A stretch of 64,000 nucleotides of DNA from an uncultured Pseudoxanthomonas sp. (GCA_946479745.1 CAMLGZ010000012.1:22401-86400), one strand, 5' to 3'. Positions 44,469 through 52,935 are shown, counted from the stretch's first letter. Program-made: numbers and translations. The notes: generated by a model from the letters alone, not told the origin.

Positions 44469-45329
44469 TTGGACGAACATAAGCAAAATCCACGAATTCC
44501 TTCCCACGCGGTGCAGCCTGGTCTGTCGCCCTTGGTGGGCGTCCGTAATGTGATCGCCATTGGCTCCGGAAAAGGGGGGGTAGGAAAGTCCACCACAGCG
44601 GTCAATCTGGCCCTGGCCCTGCACCTGGATGGTGCAAAAGTCGGAATTCTGGACGCCGACGTCTACGGCCCCAGCATTCCCACCATGCTTGGCCTTAGCG
44701 GCAAGCCGGACAGTCCCGACAACAAGTCCATCGAGCCGATGCGGGCTTTCGGGATCGAAACGATGTCGATCGGGTTTCTGGTCGACGCGGACACGCCGAT
44801 GATCTGGCGCGGGCCAATGGCGACTTCGGCCTTGACGCAGTTGTTCACCGATACCCTGTGGGGGGATCTGGACTACCTGTTGATCGATCTGCCGCCCGGC
44901 ACCGGCGACATCCAGCTGACCCTGGCGCAGAAGATTCCGGTGGCCGGCGCGGTCATCGTGACCACGCCGCAGGACATCGCCACGCTGGATGCGAAGAAAG
45001 CGCTGAAGATGTTCCAGAAAGTGGAAGTGCCGGTGCTGGGAATTGTCGAGAACATGGCGCTGCACGTCTGCTCCAATTGCGGACACGAAGAGCATCTGTT
45101 CGGCGAAGGCGGTGGCCAGCGCATGGCCGCGCAATACGGCGTGCCCTTGCTGGGGTCGCTGCCGCTGGATATCACCATCCGCGAACAGGGCGACGCTGGC
45201 CAGCCGGTAGTGATCGCCGCGCCGGAATCGGCGGTGGCCCAGGCCTACCGGCAGACCGCGCGTGCCATGGCCGCACAGCTGGCGCTGCGCCCACGCGCTT
45301 CCATCCCCATCGCCTCGTCGCTGATTTGA
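44469..45329 (+). CDS. apbC: Iron-sulfur cluster carrier ATPase ApbC/Mrp
   Basis: A 286-residue P-loop NTPase that carries and transfers [4Fe-4S] clusters. The deviant Walker A is GSGKGGVGKSTTAVN. The cluster-binding CxxC is VCSNCGHEEHLFG. DADVYGPSIPTMLG and DYLLIDLPPGTGD are Mrp hallmarks. It lacks the N-terminal DUF59 domain of E. coli Mrp (369 residues). No ATG is available; TTG at 44469 is chosen because GGAG lies 12 bases upstream, while another in-frame TTG at 44448 lies in an earlier copy of the same 11-base repeat. dcd follows after 81 bases. Confidence 0.92.
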   Translation: MDEHKQNPRIPSHAVQPGLSPLVGVRNVIAIGSGKGGVGKSTTAVNLALALHLDGAKVGILDADVYGPSIPTMLGLSGKPDSPDNKSIEPMRAFGIETMSIGFLVDADTPMIWRGPMATSALTQLFTDTLWGDLDYLLIDLPPGTGDIQLTLAQKIPVAGAVIVTTPQDIATLDAKKALKMFQKVEVPVLGIVENMALHVCSNCGHEEHLFGEGGGQRMAAQYGVPLLGSLPLDITIREQGDAGQPVVIAAPESAVAQAYRQTARAMAAQLALRPRASIPIASSLI

Positions 45330-45410
45330 GACCGACCGCAACGCCTCGGCTAGAATTGGCTGCTTCAAATCCATAAAAGTCCCGGCCGACCGGCCCCCAG
45401 GAATCAACGA

Positions 45411-45977
45411 ATGAGCATCAAGAGCGACCGCTGGATCCGCCGCATGTCCGAGCAGCACGGCATGATCGAACCGTATGAAGCCGGACAGGTGAAGCAGGTC
45501 AATGGCGAACGCATCGTCAGTTACGGCACCTCCAGCTACGGCTATGACGTGCGCTGCTCGCGCGAGTTCAAGATCTTCACCAACATCAACTCGACCATCG
45601 TCGATCCGAAGCATTTCGACAGCGGCAGTTTCGTGGACGTCAACGCCGATTCCTGCGTGATACCGCCCAACAGCTTCGCGCTGGCGCGCACGGTGGAATA
45701 TTTCCGTATTCCCCGCAGCACTCTGGTGGTCTGTCTGGGCAAGAGCACCTATGCGCGCTGCGGCATCATCGTCAACGTGACGCCGCTGGAGCCGGAGTGG
45801 GAGGGCCATGTGACCCTGGAATTCAGCAACACCACGCCGCTGCCCGCGCGCATCTACGCCAACGAGGGCGTGGCGCAGATGCTTTTCTTCGAATCGGACG
45901 AAGTCTGCGAAACCAGCTACAAGGACCGGGGCGGCAAGTACCAGGGCCAGACCGGCGTCACTCTGCCGCGTACCTGA
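45411..45977 (+). CDS. dcd: dCTP deaminase
   Basis: A 188-residue trimeric enzyme that deaminates dCTP to dUTP, the main source of dTMP in gammaproteobacteria. It shows [10 protein letters not shown], the nucleotide-binding [19 protein letters not shown] and the catalytic Glu in [18 protein letters not shown]. The C-terminal [12 protein letters not shown] closes over the nucleotide. The ribosome site is CAGGAA, nine bases upstream. mrp-dcd adjacency is frequent in this family. It ends four bases before a strong inverted repeat that may terminate it. Confidence 0.96.
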   Translation: MSIKSDRWIRRMSEQHGMIEPYEAGQVKQVNGERIVSYGTSSYGYDVRCSREFKIFTNINSTIVDPKHFDSGSFVDVNADSCVIPPNSFALARTVEYFRIPRSTLVVCLGKSTYARCGIIVNVTPLEPEWEGHVTLEFSNTTPLPARIYANEGVAQMLFFESDEVCETSYKDRGGKYQGQTGVTLPRT

Positions 45978-45981
45978 TCCA

Positions 45982-46065
45982 ATCCTGTAGGAGCGGGCCC
46001 TGCCCGCGACGCTCTTGTTGACGCAAATAGAGAAGCGTCGCGGGCAGGGCCCGCTCCTACAGGAT
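45982..46065. repeat. Perfect 32-bp inverted repeat (GTAGGAGCGGGCCCTGCCCGC type)
   Basis: Arms 45982-46013 and 46034-46065 are exact reverse complements around a 20-base loop. The inner 28 bases are identical to those of the element at 63382-63456. It lies between convergent dcd and pcp and can form a stable hairpin on either strand. Confidence 0.9.
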
Positions 46066-46068
46066 CTT

Positions 46069-46722
46069 TCAGTGCTCGGCGCCAGCGGCCAGACGCTGAT
46101 CGTCGATGGTGGTGACGGCGACGCGAAGGCACACACGCAGCGCTTCGGCGACAACTTCCACAGGCAGACCGAACGCCCCTGGAATATCAGCGGCTTGTTC
46201 GGGCGAATAAGGGATATGGATGAAGCCGGCACGGGTTTTGCGGCGCTTGCGAAGCGCATGCATCAGACCGTAGAACACGTGATTACAGACGTAGGTGCCG
46301 GCCGTCTGGGAGATCTCCGCAGGGAATCCAGCGTCGCGCATGCGTGCCAACATCGACTTTATCGGTAACGTGGAAAAGTAAGCCGCCGGGCCGCCTGGGA
46401 CGATGGCTTCGTCCACCGGCTGCCGGCCCTGGCTGTCCGGGATACGCGCATCGTCCACGTTGATGGCCACGCGCTCCAGCGAGATCCGCTCTCTGCCGCC
46501 CGCCAATCCCACGCAAACAACCAATGACGGGGAGGTTTCGCGGAGCGCGGCCCGAAGCGCTTTCAATGAAGCTCCGAACGCGACCGGCAGCCGGCGCGCG
46601 ACCACGCGATGGCCGGCGATGCGCTTGCCGTGCAGGGCGAGCACCGCATCCCAGCTGGGATTGGTCGATTGTCCGTCGAAGGGCTCGAAGCCGGTCAGCA
46701 GAAGTGTGGGCAACGGTTTCAT
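46069..46722 (-). CDS. pcp: Pyroglutamyl-peptidase I
   Basis: A 217-residue cysteine peptidase removing N-terminal pyroglutamate from peptides. The catalytic triad is Glu83 (SLERVAIN), Cys146 (AGTYVCNHVFY) and His169 (GFIHIP), close to the Glu81/Cys144/His168 of the Bacillus enzyme. LLTGFEPFDG at the N-terminus is characteristic. ATG 46720-46722 overlaps the DUF979 stop by four bases. It is the last gene of the operon, and it supplies free 5-oxoproline for the PxpABC enzymes encoded upstream. Confidence 0.95.
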   Translation of the reverse strand: MKPLPTLLLTGFEPFDGQSTNPSWDAVLALHGKRIAGHRVVARRLPVAFGASLKALRAALRETSPSLVVCVGLAGGRERISLERVAINVDDARIPDSQGRQPVDEAIVPGGPAAYFSTLPIKSMLARMRDAGFPAEISQTAGTYVCNHVFYGLMHALRKRRKTRAGFIHIPYSPEQAADIPGAFGLPVEVVAEALRVCLRVAVTTIDDQRLAAGAEH

Positions 46723-47687
46723 CGGAAGCACAGCACCAGCATCAGCGCGATATTGACCACCATGAGCGCGAAGGCCGTCATGGCTTGCGAACGGATCACC
46801 GCGTAGGGATCCTTTAACTCCAGCAATACGGCGGGCACGATATTGAAGTTGGCCGCCATTGGGGTCAGCAAGGTGCCGCAATAGCCGGTGAGCATGCCGA
46901 TGGCGCCCAGGCTGGCCGGATCGGCGCCGTGTTTCTGGATCAGAAGCGGCAGGCCAATGCCGGCCATCATCACCGGGAACGCGGCGAACGCGTTGCCCAT
47001 GATCATGGTGAAAGACACCATGCCTAGGGCGAACGCCAGCAGGCAGGCGGTACGGCTTTCGATAGGAATCACGCGGCCGACCAGCGAAGCGATCACTTCA
47101 CCTACGCCGGTGGCGGCGAACACGCCGCCGAGCGTGGCCAGAACCATGGGCAGCAGTACCGCCCACCCCAGGGAATCGAGCAAGCGGCGTCCCTGCGCCA
47201 TGGGCTCGGCCGCGCGCGCACGCGTCACCCACAAGCCCGCGGCCAATGCGAACAAGCTGGCGATCGCCAGCGAACTGAGCGTCAGCGCCTTGGGGTCCAT
47301 CAGCCGGTCCATGCCCGGGGCCCATTTGCTGGCGACGAACAGCATCAGAGTGAGCGCGGGAATCAGCAGGGCAGGCATGAACAAACGGTTACGCAAAGTT
47401 GCTGACAACGCCTGTCGGCGCGCCAGCGCTTCGGGGTTGTCGGGAGCTGCGGCCAGGCGTCCCCTGGCGGCCAGCACGCCGAGCGCGATCACGCCGATGC
47501 CCATGGCCTGTGCTGGCCATTGCACGCCTGCCTTGGCGCTCTGCAGGATCTGCGAGCCGAACGCGAAGGGGCCGATCAAGATCGCCCAGAACGCTGCTGT
47601 CGAATAACGCTGCTCGCGCAGGTTGTACAAGGCCGTGATCAGGAGGAAAGCGCCGATCAGCCAGTAGAAGTAATCAATCCGTAGCAT
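46719..47687 (-). CDS. DUF979 membrane protein, putative 5-oxoproline transporter component
   Basis: A 322-residue integral membrane protein with about eight to nine hydrophobic helices. The first is IDYFYWLIGAFLLITALYN, and conserved small-residue loops include GNAFAAFPVMMAG and GYCGTLLTPMAANFN. DUF979 almost always pairs with DUF969 and often with pyroglutamyl peptidase or 5-oxoprolinase genes, so a role in 5-oxoproline transport is a reasonable inference. The two genes overlap by 14 bases, as expected for obligate partners. Confidence 0.87.
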   Translation of the reverse strand: MLRIDYFYWLIGAFLLITALYNLREQRYSTAAFWAILIGPFAFGSQILQSAKAGVQWPAQAMGIGVIALGVLAARGRLAAAPDNPEALARRQALSATLRNRLFMPALLIPALTLMLFVASKWAPGMDRLMDPKALTLSSLAIASLFALAAGLWVTRARAAEPMAQGRRLLDSLGWAVLLPMVLATLGGVFAATGVGEVIASLVGRVIPIESRTACLLAFALGMVSFTMIMGNAFAAFPVMMAGIGLPLLIQKHGADPASLGAIGMLTGYCGTLLTPMAANFNIVPAVLLELKDPYAVIRSQAMTAFALMVVNIALMLVLCFR

Positions 47688-48378
47688 CGGCCGATTCCGG
47701 CGTCGACTGGGCGCGCTCGCGCTCCAGCCGTCGCTGCAGCAGTTTCAGGCGGATCGCATGGATGAGGAAGGCGGCGATTGCGGTCGGCAGCGCCCACAAA
47801 GCGATGGCCATGGGCTCCAGTTCGATGCCGTTGCGGGCATAGAAACCCTGGATCAGCAGCACCGCGCCAATGGCGACGAAAACGTCTTCGCCGAAGAACA
47901 GGCCGATGTTGTCGGTAGCCGCCGCACTGGCGCGTACCTGCTCGCGCTCCGAATCGGTCAGCGGTCCGAGGGTGCGTTCCGCTGCCGCTTCACTCATTGG
48001 CGCAACCAGGGGGCGCACCGTCTGCGCGGGACCGGCTACATGCGTCAGCCCCATCATGCTGGCTAACTGGCGCATCGCCAGATAGGCGATCTGGAAACGC
48101 GACAGGTTCAATCCGCGGAAGCTGACGATCCACTCGCGCGCACGTTCGCGCAGGCCGTAGTGCTCCAGCAGGCCGATGACCGGCAGCGTGAGCAGGAACA
48201 TCAGCAAGGCCCGGTTCTCGATGAAGCTCGTTCCCAGCAGCGCAAGCAGATCGGGCAGGGTGATGCCGGCCAGCAGGCCGCTGGTCAACCCCGCAACCAC
48301 CACCACCAGTACCGGGTTGAAGCGCAACACGAAGCCGGCCACCACCACGGCAATTCCCAGTAGGGGCCAGTAATTCAT
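47674..48378 (-). CDS. DUF969 membrane protein, partner of DUF979
   Basis: A 234-residue membrane protein starting MNYWPLLGIAVVVAGFVLRF, with about five to six helices. TSFIENRALLMFLLTLPVIG and the loop MMGLTHVAGPAQTVRPLVAP are typical of DUF969. A charged, Arg-rich C-terminal tail is probably cytoplasmic. ATG 48376-48378 overlaps the pxpA stop. Together with DUF979 it would make a two-subunit permease in the style of split ion-transporter superfamily carriers; that is inference from gene context. Confidence 0.87.
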   Translation of the reverse strand: MNYWPLLGIAVVVAGFVLRFNPVLVVVVAGLTSGLLAGITLPDLLALLGTSFIENRALLMFLLTLPVIGLLEHYGLRERAREWIVSFRGLNLSRFQIAYLAMRQLASMMGLTHVAGPAQTVRPLVAPMSEAAAERTLGPLTDSEREQVRASAAATDNIGLFFGEDVFVAIGAVLLIQGFYARNGIELEPMAIALWALPTAIAAFLIHAIRLKLLQRRLERERAQSTPESADATD

Positions 48379-49130
48379 CGGCGACGCTCCGGTGCAAGGA
48401 TAGAGAAACCCGATTTCTCGATCGCCGCACGCAGCTCGCGGGCGAACGCTACCGCGTTCGGACGGTCGCCATGCAGGCACAGGCTGTCCGTCCGCAAGGC
48501 AAGACGCTCGCCAGTGCGTGCGATCACTACGCCATCGCGCAGCAGCAGCACGGCTTGGGCCGCGGCATCGGCGGGATCGTCGATGCTCGCATCGGCGTGG
48601 CTGCGCGGCGTCAAAGTGGCGTCGGCTTCGTAGCGCCGCTCCGCGAAGGCTTCATGCACGACCTGCAAACCGAGCGCGGTTCCCGCATCGGTCAGGGCGC
48701 TCGCCGCCAGGCCGTACAGGATCAGACCCGGATCGTGGTCGCGCACCGCGGTGGCGACCGCATCGGCCAGTTCGCGATCGCGCGCCGTCTGGTTGTAGAA
48801 GGCGCCATGCGGCTTGACGTGATTCAGACGCAGGCCCGCTGCGCGTACGAAAGCGTCCAATGCGCCGATCTGGTACAGCGTGAGTGCGTAGGCGTCGCCG
48901 GGCGAAATCGATTGCGCGATGCGGCCGAAGTTTTCGCGGTCGGCGAAAGAGGGATGCGCGCCAATGGCGGCGCCATGCTGAGCGCACAGATTCACCGTCT
49001 CCCTCATCAGTTCCGGGCTTCCGGCGTGGAAGCCGCAGGCGATGCTGGCCGAGCTGATGAAGGGCAGGAGGGAGGCGTCGTCTCCGACGCCTTCTCCCAG
49101 ATCGCAATTGAAATCGATGCTTGGCCTCAT
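48375..49130 (-). CDS. pxpA: 5-Oxoprolinase subunit A (LamB/YcsF family)
   Basis: A 251-residue TIM-barrel-like protein. The N-terminal DFNCDLGEGVGDD and ASIACGFHAGSP, together with HVKPHGAFYNQ, define the LamB/YcsF (PxpA) family. With PxpB and PxpC it forms the ATP-dependent prokaryotic 5-oxoprolinase that opens pyroglutamate to glutamate. In E. coli the three subunit genes are together; here pxpA is separated from pxpC by a 57-codon gene. Confidence 0.94.
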   Translation of the reverse strand: MRPSIDFNCDLGEGVGDDASLLPFISSASIACGFHAGSPELMRETVNLCAQHGAAIGAHPSFADRENFGRIAQSISPGDAYALTLYQIGALDAFVRAAGLRLNHVKPHGAFYNQTARDRELADAVATAVRDHDPGLILYGLAASALTDAGTALGLQVVHEAFAERRYEADATLTPRSHADASIDDPADAAAQAVLLLRDGVVIARTGERLALRTDSLCLHGDRPNAVAFARELRAAIEKSGFSILAPERRR

Positions 49131-49151
49131 CTCGATACGGAGCCGGAAGAC

Positions 49152-49325
49152 TTATTTCCCACTGCGATTCTTGAACAACAGACTGATGCCGACCACGATC
49201 AGGATCGCGGGCCACCAGGTTCTGATCACCGCGCCCAGGCTGAGATTGGTGATGCCCAGATTATTGAGCAGGAAAAGCACGCCGATCACGATCAGAATCA
49301 GGGCAGGAACGAGATTGGCTTTCAT
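49152..49325 (-). CDS. Small two-helix membrane protein (DUF5668/LiaF-like TM region)
   Basis: A 57-residue protein: MKANLVPALILIVIGVLFLL, then NNLGITNLSLGAVIRTWWPA, then ILIVVGISLLF and a basic tail. The two hydrophobic helices with a W-W-P turn between them are typical of DUF5668 / LiaI-LiaF-like transmembrane pieces. It starts 51 bases after the pxpC stop and ends 21 bases before pxpA, in the direction of the operon. Function unknown; its conservation within pyroglutamate operons is not established. Confidence 0.75.
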   Translation of the reverse strand: MKANLVPALILIVIGVLFLLNNLGITNLSLGAVIRTWWPAILIVVGISLLFKNRSGK

Positions 49326-49376
49326 CGATGGGTGCTGACTGCTGGGAAGTGAGGGGATTATGCGGCCTGTCGCGGC

Positions 49377-50330
49377 TCAGGGATGACGCGCGAGCCGTTG
49401 TTCGATGGCCAGGGCGGTGCGGGCTTGCCGATGCCGATGCTGAAGGTTGATCTGCAGGGCTTCGTCGAGGCCGATGGTGGTGAAGGCAAGTACGGCGCCG
49501 GGTCCGGCCTGCGCCAAGCGCGGCAGGTCCGCGGCAATCACGTATCCCAGCCGGGCATACCCGCCTACGGTTTGTGCATCGGCCAACAGGACGATGGGCT
49601 GGCCATCGGTCGGCAGCTGGATGCAGCCCACTGCAACGGGCTCGGAAACATTGTGATGCGGGATGTTCGGCAACGGCTCTCCCCGCAGTCGCATGCCTTG
49701 GCGATTGGCATCGGCACTGACCGACCATGCCCGCTCGGCCAATGCGACAGCGGCGGGATGTCCGCTGGATACATAGCGAAGCGGGTGGGCGATCCCGCAA
49801 TCGTGGCCGTCCGCGCCGATCCACCAGGTCGTGTTCTGCAGGGCCGCGGTATCCGCCGGTGAAGACTCGCCCAAGGGCAGCAGATCGCCCACATGCAATG
49901 CACGCCCCTCCTTTCCCCCGAAGCCGCCGCGCAGGTCGGTGCTGCGGCTGCCCAGGATCATCGGCAAGTCGAAGCCGCCGGCGACCGCCAGCCATGCGCG
50001 GACGCCTTCGCGGATGCCGCCCAGTTTCAGTTCGCCCGCAGGCACCGTAAGCGGACGGTGGCCGGGTAGGGGTTGCCCATTCGATGTGGCAGCGACATGG
50101 GCCCCGACGATGGCGATCCTTGCGGGCTCCGCCAATTTCAATGTGGGTCCGTGCAGGGTCAGTTCCAGCACCGCTGCATCGGGGGCGTTGCCCAGCAGGC
50201 GGTTGGCCAGTTCCGCAGCGTCGGGATCCAACGCACCGGCGCGCGACACCCCCAGATGCCGCCAACCTTCGCGGCCACGATCCTGCACCGTGGTCAGTGC
50301 GCCCGGTGCGATTACTTCCCAAGGCTTCAT
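49377..50330 (-). CDS. pxpC: 5-Oxoprolinase subunit C (biotin-dependent carboxyltransferase-like)
   Basis: A 317-residue protein of the AHS2/PxpC family. It shows GALTTVQDRGREGWRHLGVS at the N-terminus, the central AGGFDLPMILGSRSTDLRGG and the C-terminal TVGGYARLGYVIAADLPRLA. It is cyclophilin-like and works with PxpB, which resembles a split allophanate hydrolase. ATG 50328-50330 overlaps the pxpB stop; an open frame upstream is just read-through into pxpB sequence. Confidence 0.93.
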   Translation of the reverse strand: MKPWEVIAPGALTTVQDRGREGWRHLGVSRAGALDPDAAELANRLLGNAPDAAVLELTLHGPTLKLAEPARIAIVGAHVAATSNGQPLPGHRPLTVPAGELKLGGIREGVRAWLAVAGGFDLPMILGSRSTDLRGGFGGKEGRALHVGDLLPLGESSPADTAALQNTTWWIGADGHDCGIAHPLRYVSSGHPAAVALAERAWSVSADANRQGMRLRGEPLPNIPHHNVSEPVAVGCIQLPTDGQPIVLLADAQTVGGYARLGYVIAADLPRLAQAGPGAVLAFTTIGLDEALQINLQHRHRQARTALAIEQRLARHP

Positions 50331-51025
50331 TGTTTTTTCAACCAACGCTCGAAGGCGGTGGCGTCGATGCGCTGGAATCGCACTTGATCGCCCGGTGTCA
50401 GCAGTGATGGCGCCGCACGGGTAGTGTCGAACAACACCAGCGGCGTTCGCCCCAGCAGTCGCCATCCGCCCGGGCTTTCGCGTGGATAAATGCCCGTCTG
50501 TTTGCCGCCGATCGCTACCGAACCCGCGGGCACGCGGGTGCGCGGCGTGGCCAGGCGCGGCAATGCCAGTGAATCCGGTAGTCCAAGCAGATAGGGGAAC
50601 CCCGGTGCGAAACCGATCATCGCAACGGTGTAACTGGCGGAACTATGGCACTGAATGAGTTCGTCGGTGGAGATGCCGAGTTCGCTCGCCGCCTCAGCCA
50701 GATCAGGCGCCATTTCCGGTTCGTAACAGACCGGGATATCGATGATTCTTGCAACAGTCGCGCCCGCGGTTTCCTGTTCTTGCAGGACCGCGCGCAACCG
50801 GGTTGCGACGAAAGCGTGAGGGTCGGCGCCGTCGATCCTGCCGCGATCGAAGAACACGGCCAGGCTGGCGTAGGCCGGCACGGCATCGCGCAGCCAGGAA
50901 GGATTCTGTTCGCGCAGCAGCCTCGCGGCTTCCAGCGCTCGTGCATTGTGCGTGCTGTCGATGGCTTCGCCGAAACGCAGCAGTAGCGCGTTGTCTGCCA
51001 GCGGTTCGAACGTCGGTATGCTCAT
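50327..51025 (-). CDS. pxpB: 5-Oxoprolinase subunit B
   Basis: A 232-residue AHS1/KipI-type protein. Signature stretches are IPVCYEPEMAPDLAEAASEL, IGFAPGFPYLLGLPDSLALP and VPAGSVAIGGKQTGIYP, ESPGGWRLLGRTPL. PxpB forms the cyclophilin-like half complex with PxpC. The start at 51023-51025 overlaps the HIT gene stop by four bases. Products of Bacillus kipI/kipA are homologous, but the presence of pxpA, pcp and DUF969/979 here argues for 5-oxoproline use rather than kinase inhibition. Confidence 0.93.
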   Translation of the reverse strand: MSIPTFEPLADNALLLRFGEAIDSTHNARALEAARLLREQNPSWLRDAVPAYASLAVFFDRGRIDGADPHAFVATRLRAVLQEQETAGATVARIIDIPVCYEPEMAPDLAEAASELGISTDELIQCHSSASYTVAMIGFAPGFPYLLGLPDSLALPRLATPRTRVPAGSVAIGGKQTGIYPRESPGGWRLLGRTPLVLFDTTRAAPSLLTPGDQVRFQRIDATAFERWLKKQ

Positions 51026-51429
51026 CTCAGCCGCTGTCGCCAATAGGCGACCCGGGACTCCAGCGATGCTTGCGGATACCGTTGCGCCGCGCCGCTGCCC
51101 CAAACCGGGCCCGGCCAGGCTGCATCGCCGGCATGACGGCCGACCAGATGCACGTGCAGTTGGCGCACGATGTTGCCGAGGGCGCCTATGTTGAGTTTCT
51201 CCATTCCCGGTTCCGTACGTATCAAGTTCCCGGCCTGGTTGATTTCGGCCAGCAGCAGGCGTTGCTGCTGGCCATCCAGCTCAAGCCACTCGGATACTTC
51301 CGGCACACGCGGCACCAGCACCAGCCAGGGGAAGCGGGCGTCGTCCATCAGCCGTACTTGGGACAGCGGACCGTCAGCAATGAAAACGCTGTCGGCGGCC
51401 AGCCGCGGGTCGAGGATGAAATCGGTCAT
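51022..51429 (-). CDS. HIT-family protein
   Basis: A 135-residue histidine-triad-like protein. The triad region reads QLHVHLVGRHAGD, that is H-x-H-x-x-x-x-H rather than the canonical HxHxHxx, so the third His is displaced. The preceding MEKLNIGALGNIVRQ is typical of HIT domains. Such proteins hydrolyse or transfer nucleotides, but the altered triad makes activity uncertain. ATG 51427-51429 overlaps the dienelactone hydrolase gene stop, linking it to the pyroglutamate operon. Confidence 0.85.
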   Translation of the reverse strand: MTDFILDPRLAADSVFIADGPLSQVRLMDDARFPWLVLVPRVPEVSEWLELDGQQQRLLLAEINQAGNLIRTEPGMEKLNIGALGNIVRQLHVHLVGRHAGDAAWPGPVWGSGAAQRYPQASLESRVAYWRQRLR

Positions 51430-52085
51430 CGGAGTTGGGCGTCGAAGAAAGCCAGTGTGCGCGAGCGCGCCAGCGCGGCGCTCTGCGGATCGAAATCGGC
51501 GCGTGCGTAGCAGTTGAAGCCGTGGCCCGCGGGATAGACATAGAGCGGCATCTGCGGCAACAGTTGCCGATGCTTATCCACCATTTCCGGGGGTATCGAG
51601 GTATCGCGTTCGCCGAAATGAAAGATCACCGGCGCCTTCGGCTTTTCGCCCAGGAACGGCACGTTGCGCGCGCCGTAGTAGCTGGCCGACGGCAGGCCCA
51701 GGCGCAAGGCGGCCAATAGGGCAACGGTGCCGCCCCAGCAGTAACCCACTGTGCCCACCTTGCCCTGGCCGGCCAAGGCGGCGGCAGCCGATGCGGTCAT
51801 GTCCAGGGCTTTCTCCAGACCCAATCGCGTGATCAGGTCGCGGCCTTTGGCGATGCCCTCAGCGTCGTAACCCAGCTCCACGCCACGTTCGAGCACGTCG
51901 AACAACGCCGGTGCCAGCACCGCATAGCCCTGGTCGGCGAAAGCATCGGCCACGCTGCGGATATGCGCGTTGACGCCGAATATTTCCTGGATGACCACCA
52001 ACGCACCGTGAGGCGCAGCGGCCGGAAACGCTTTCCAGGTGGCGATGGGGCCGTGTGGTGTATCGATTTCGATCCAGGTTCCCAT
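51426..52085 (-). CDS. Dienelactone hydrolase family protein
   Basis: A 219-residue alpha/beta hydrolase with a cysteine nucleophile at Cys116 (GYCWGGTVAL), Asp161 (FGERDTSIP) and His188 (PAGHGFNCYAR), the classical dienelactone hydrolase triad. Glu34 (IQEIFGVNAH) is the residue that activates the cysteine in that family. It is the first gene of the operon and is divergent from a secreted-protein gene. The substrate is unknown; no aromatic degradation genes are nearby, so a general lactone or ester hydrolase is more likely than a catabolic one. Confidence 0.9.
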   Translation of the reverse strand: MGTWIEIDTPHGPIATWKAFPAAAPHGALVVIQEIFGVNAHIRSVADAFADQGYAVLAPALFDVLERGVELGYDAEGIAKGRDLITRLGLEKALDMTASAAAALAGQGKVGTVGYCWGGTVALLAALRLGLPSASYYGARNVPFLGEKPKAPVIFHFGERDTSIPPEMVDKHRQLLPQMPLYVYPAGHGFNCYARADFDPQSAALARSRTLAFFDAQLR

Positions 52086-52230
52086 GTGGTGTCCTACCCG
52101 AAGCCAGAGACCGATAGTTTAGGACGGTCGCGTCGAAAGCGCCGGGATCGGACACGAGTCCCTCTTGGCCGCCGAACTGCGTTACCTTTCGGAAGGGCGG
52201 CAGGGGTGTCGCGGTCGGGTAGGGGGAACA

Positions 52231-52914
52231 ATGAACAACCATGCTTTCCGCGCACTGGCATTATCCGTTTTGCTGCCTGCCTGCACCGGTTGGGCGATGG
52301 TTGCCGCAATCCCCGCTACAGCGGCCGAGCAATTGGTCATGCCCGACGACAAGCTGCTGGCGGACTACTACTTCAACGCCATGGAACTGCCGCCGGGCAT
52401 GGAACTGGAAAAGCGGCTGGATGCGGACTTGAATGCAGACGGCCTGACCGATATCGCCTTTGTCGCCCGCAATGACGAGTCGCGCGTACTCGGCGTGCTG
52501 TTCGGCTTTGTGGAGGAAATGGACATGGGCCACTCGCCTGCCGGCAAGACCGAGCTGGCGATCGATGCGCTGGGCCCGGTGTCGCTCAGTGCGCCCAAGG
52601 GCGTACTGGTGGTGGAAGACCTGACCGGCGGCACCACCGCCATCTCATCGACCTACCGCTATCGCTACGAAGCCAAGAGCAAGCGCATGCGCCTGATAGG
52701 CGACGACGTGAAGCTGTACAGCCGCACCAATGCGCACGGCTGGCAGGAAATCAGCACCAATCGCCTGAGCGGTCTGCAGATCCGCCGTTCCGCCGATCTG
52801 GACGATGCAGGAGAATACGTGGACAAGCCGGAGACGCGCGGCAAAGTGCCGACCACGCCGCTGTACATCGAAGATGCACCCGCGCCGGAAACCACGCTCG
52901 GTTGGGATCAGTAG
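52231..52914 (+). CDS. Secreted protein with FG-GAP/VCBS-like segment, unknown function
   Basis: A 227-residue exported protein. The signal peptide ends near ATAAE (residue 32); an internal LLPAC also resembles a lipobox (Cys18), so lipoprotein processing cannot be excluded. Residues 60-85 (RLDADLNADGLTDIAFVARN) resemble one FG-GAP/VCBS calcium-binding repeat, suggesting a beta-rich fold. No catalytic family is recognised. The ribosome site GTAGGGGGAACA is strong. It is convergent with greB, ending 21 bases before the greB stop. Confidence 0.75.
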   Translation: MNNHAFRALALSVLLPACTGWAMVAAIPATAAEQLVMPDDKLLADYYFNAMELPPGMELEKRLDADLNADGLTDIAFVARNDESRVLGVLFGFVEEMDMGHSPAGKTELAIDALGPVSLSAPKGVLVVEDLTGGTTAISSTYRYRYEAKSKRMRLIGDDVKLYSRTNAHGWQEISTNRLSGLQIRRSADLDDAGEYVDKPETRGKVPTTPLYIEDAPAPETTLGWDQ

Positions 52915-52935
52915 CGACCCCGGCCATAGGACGCG

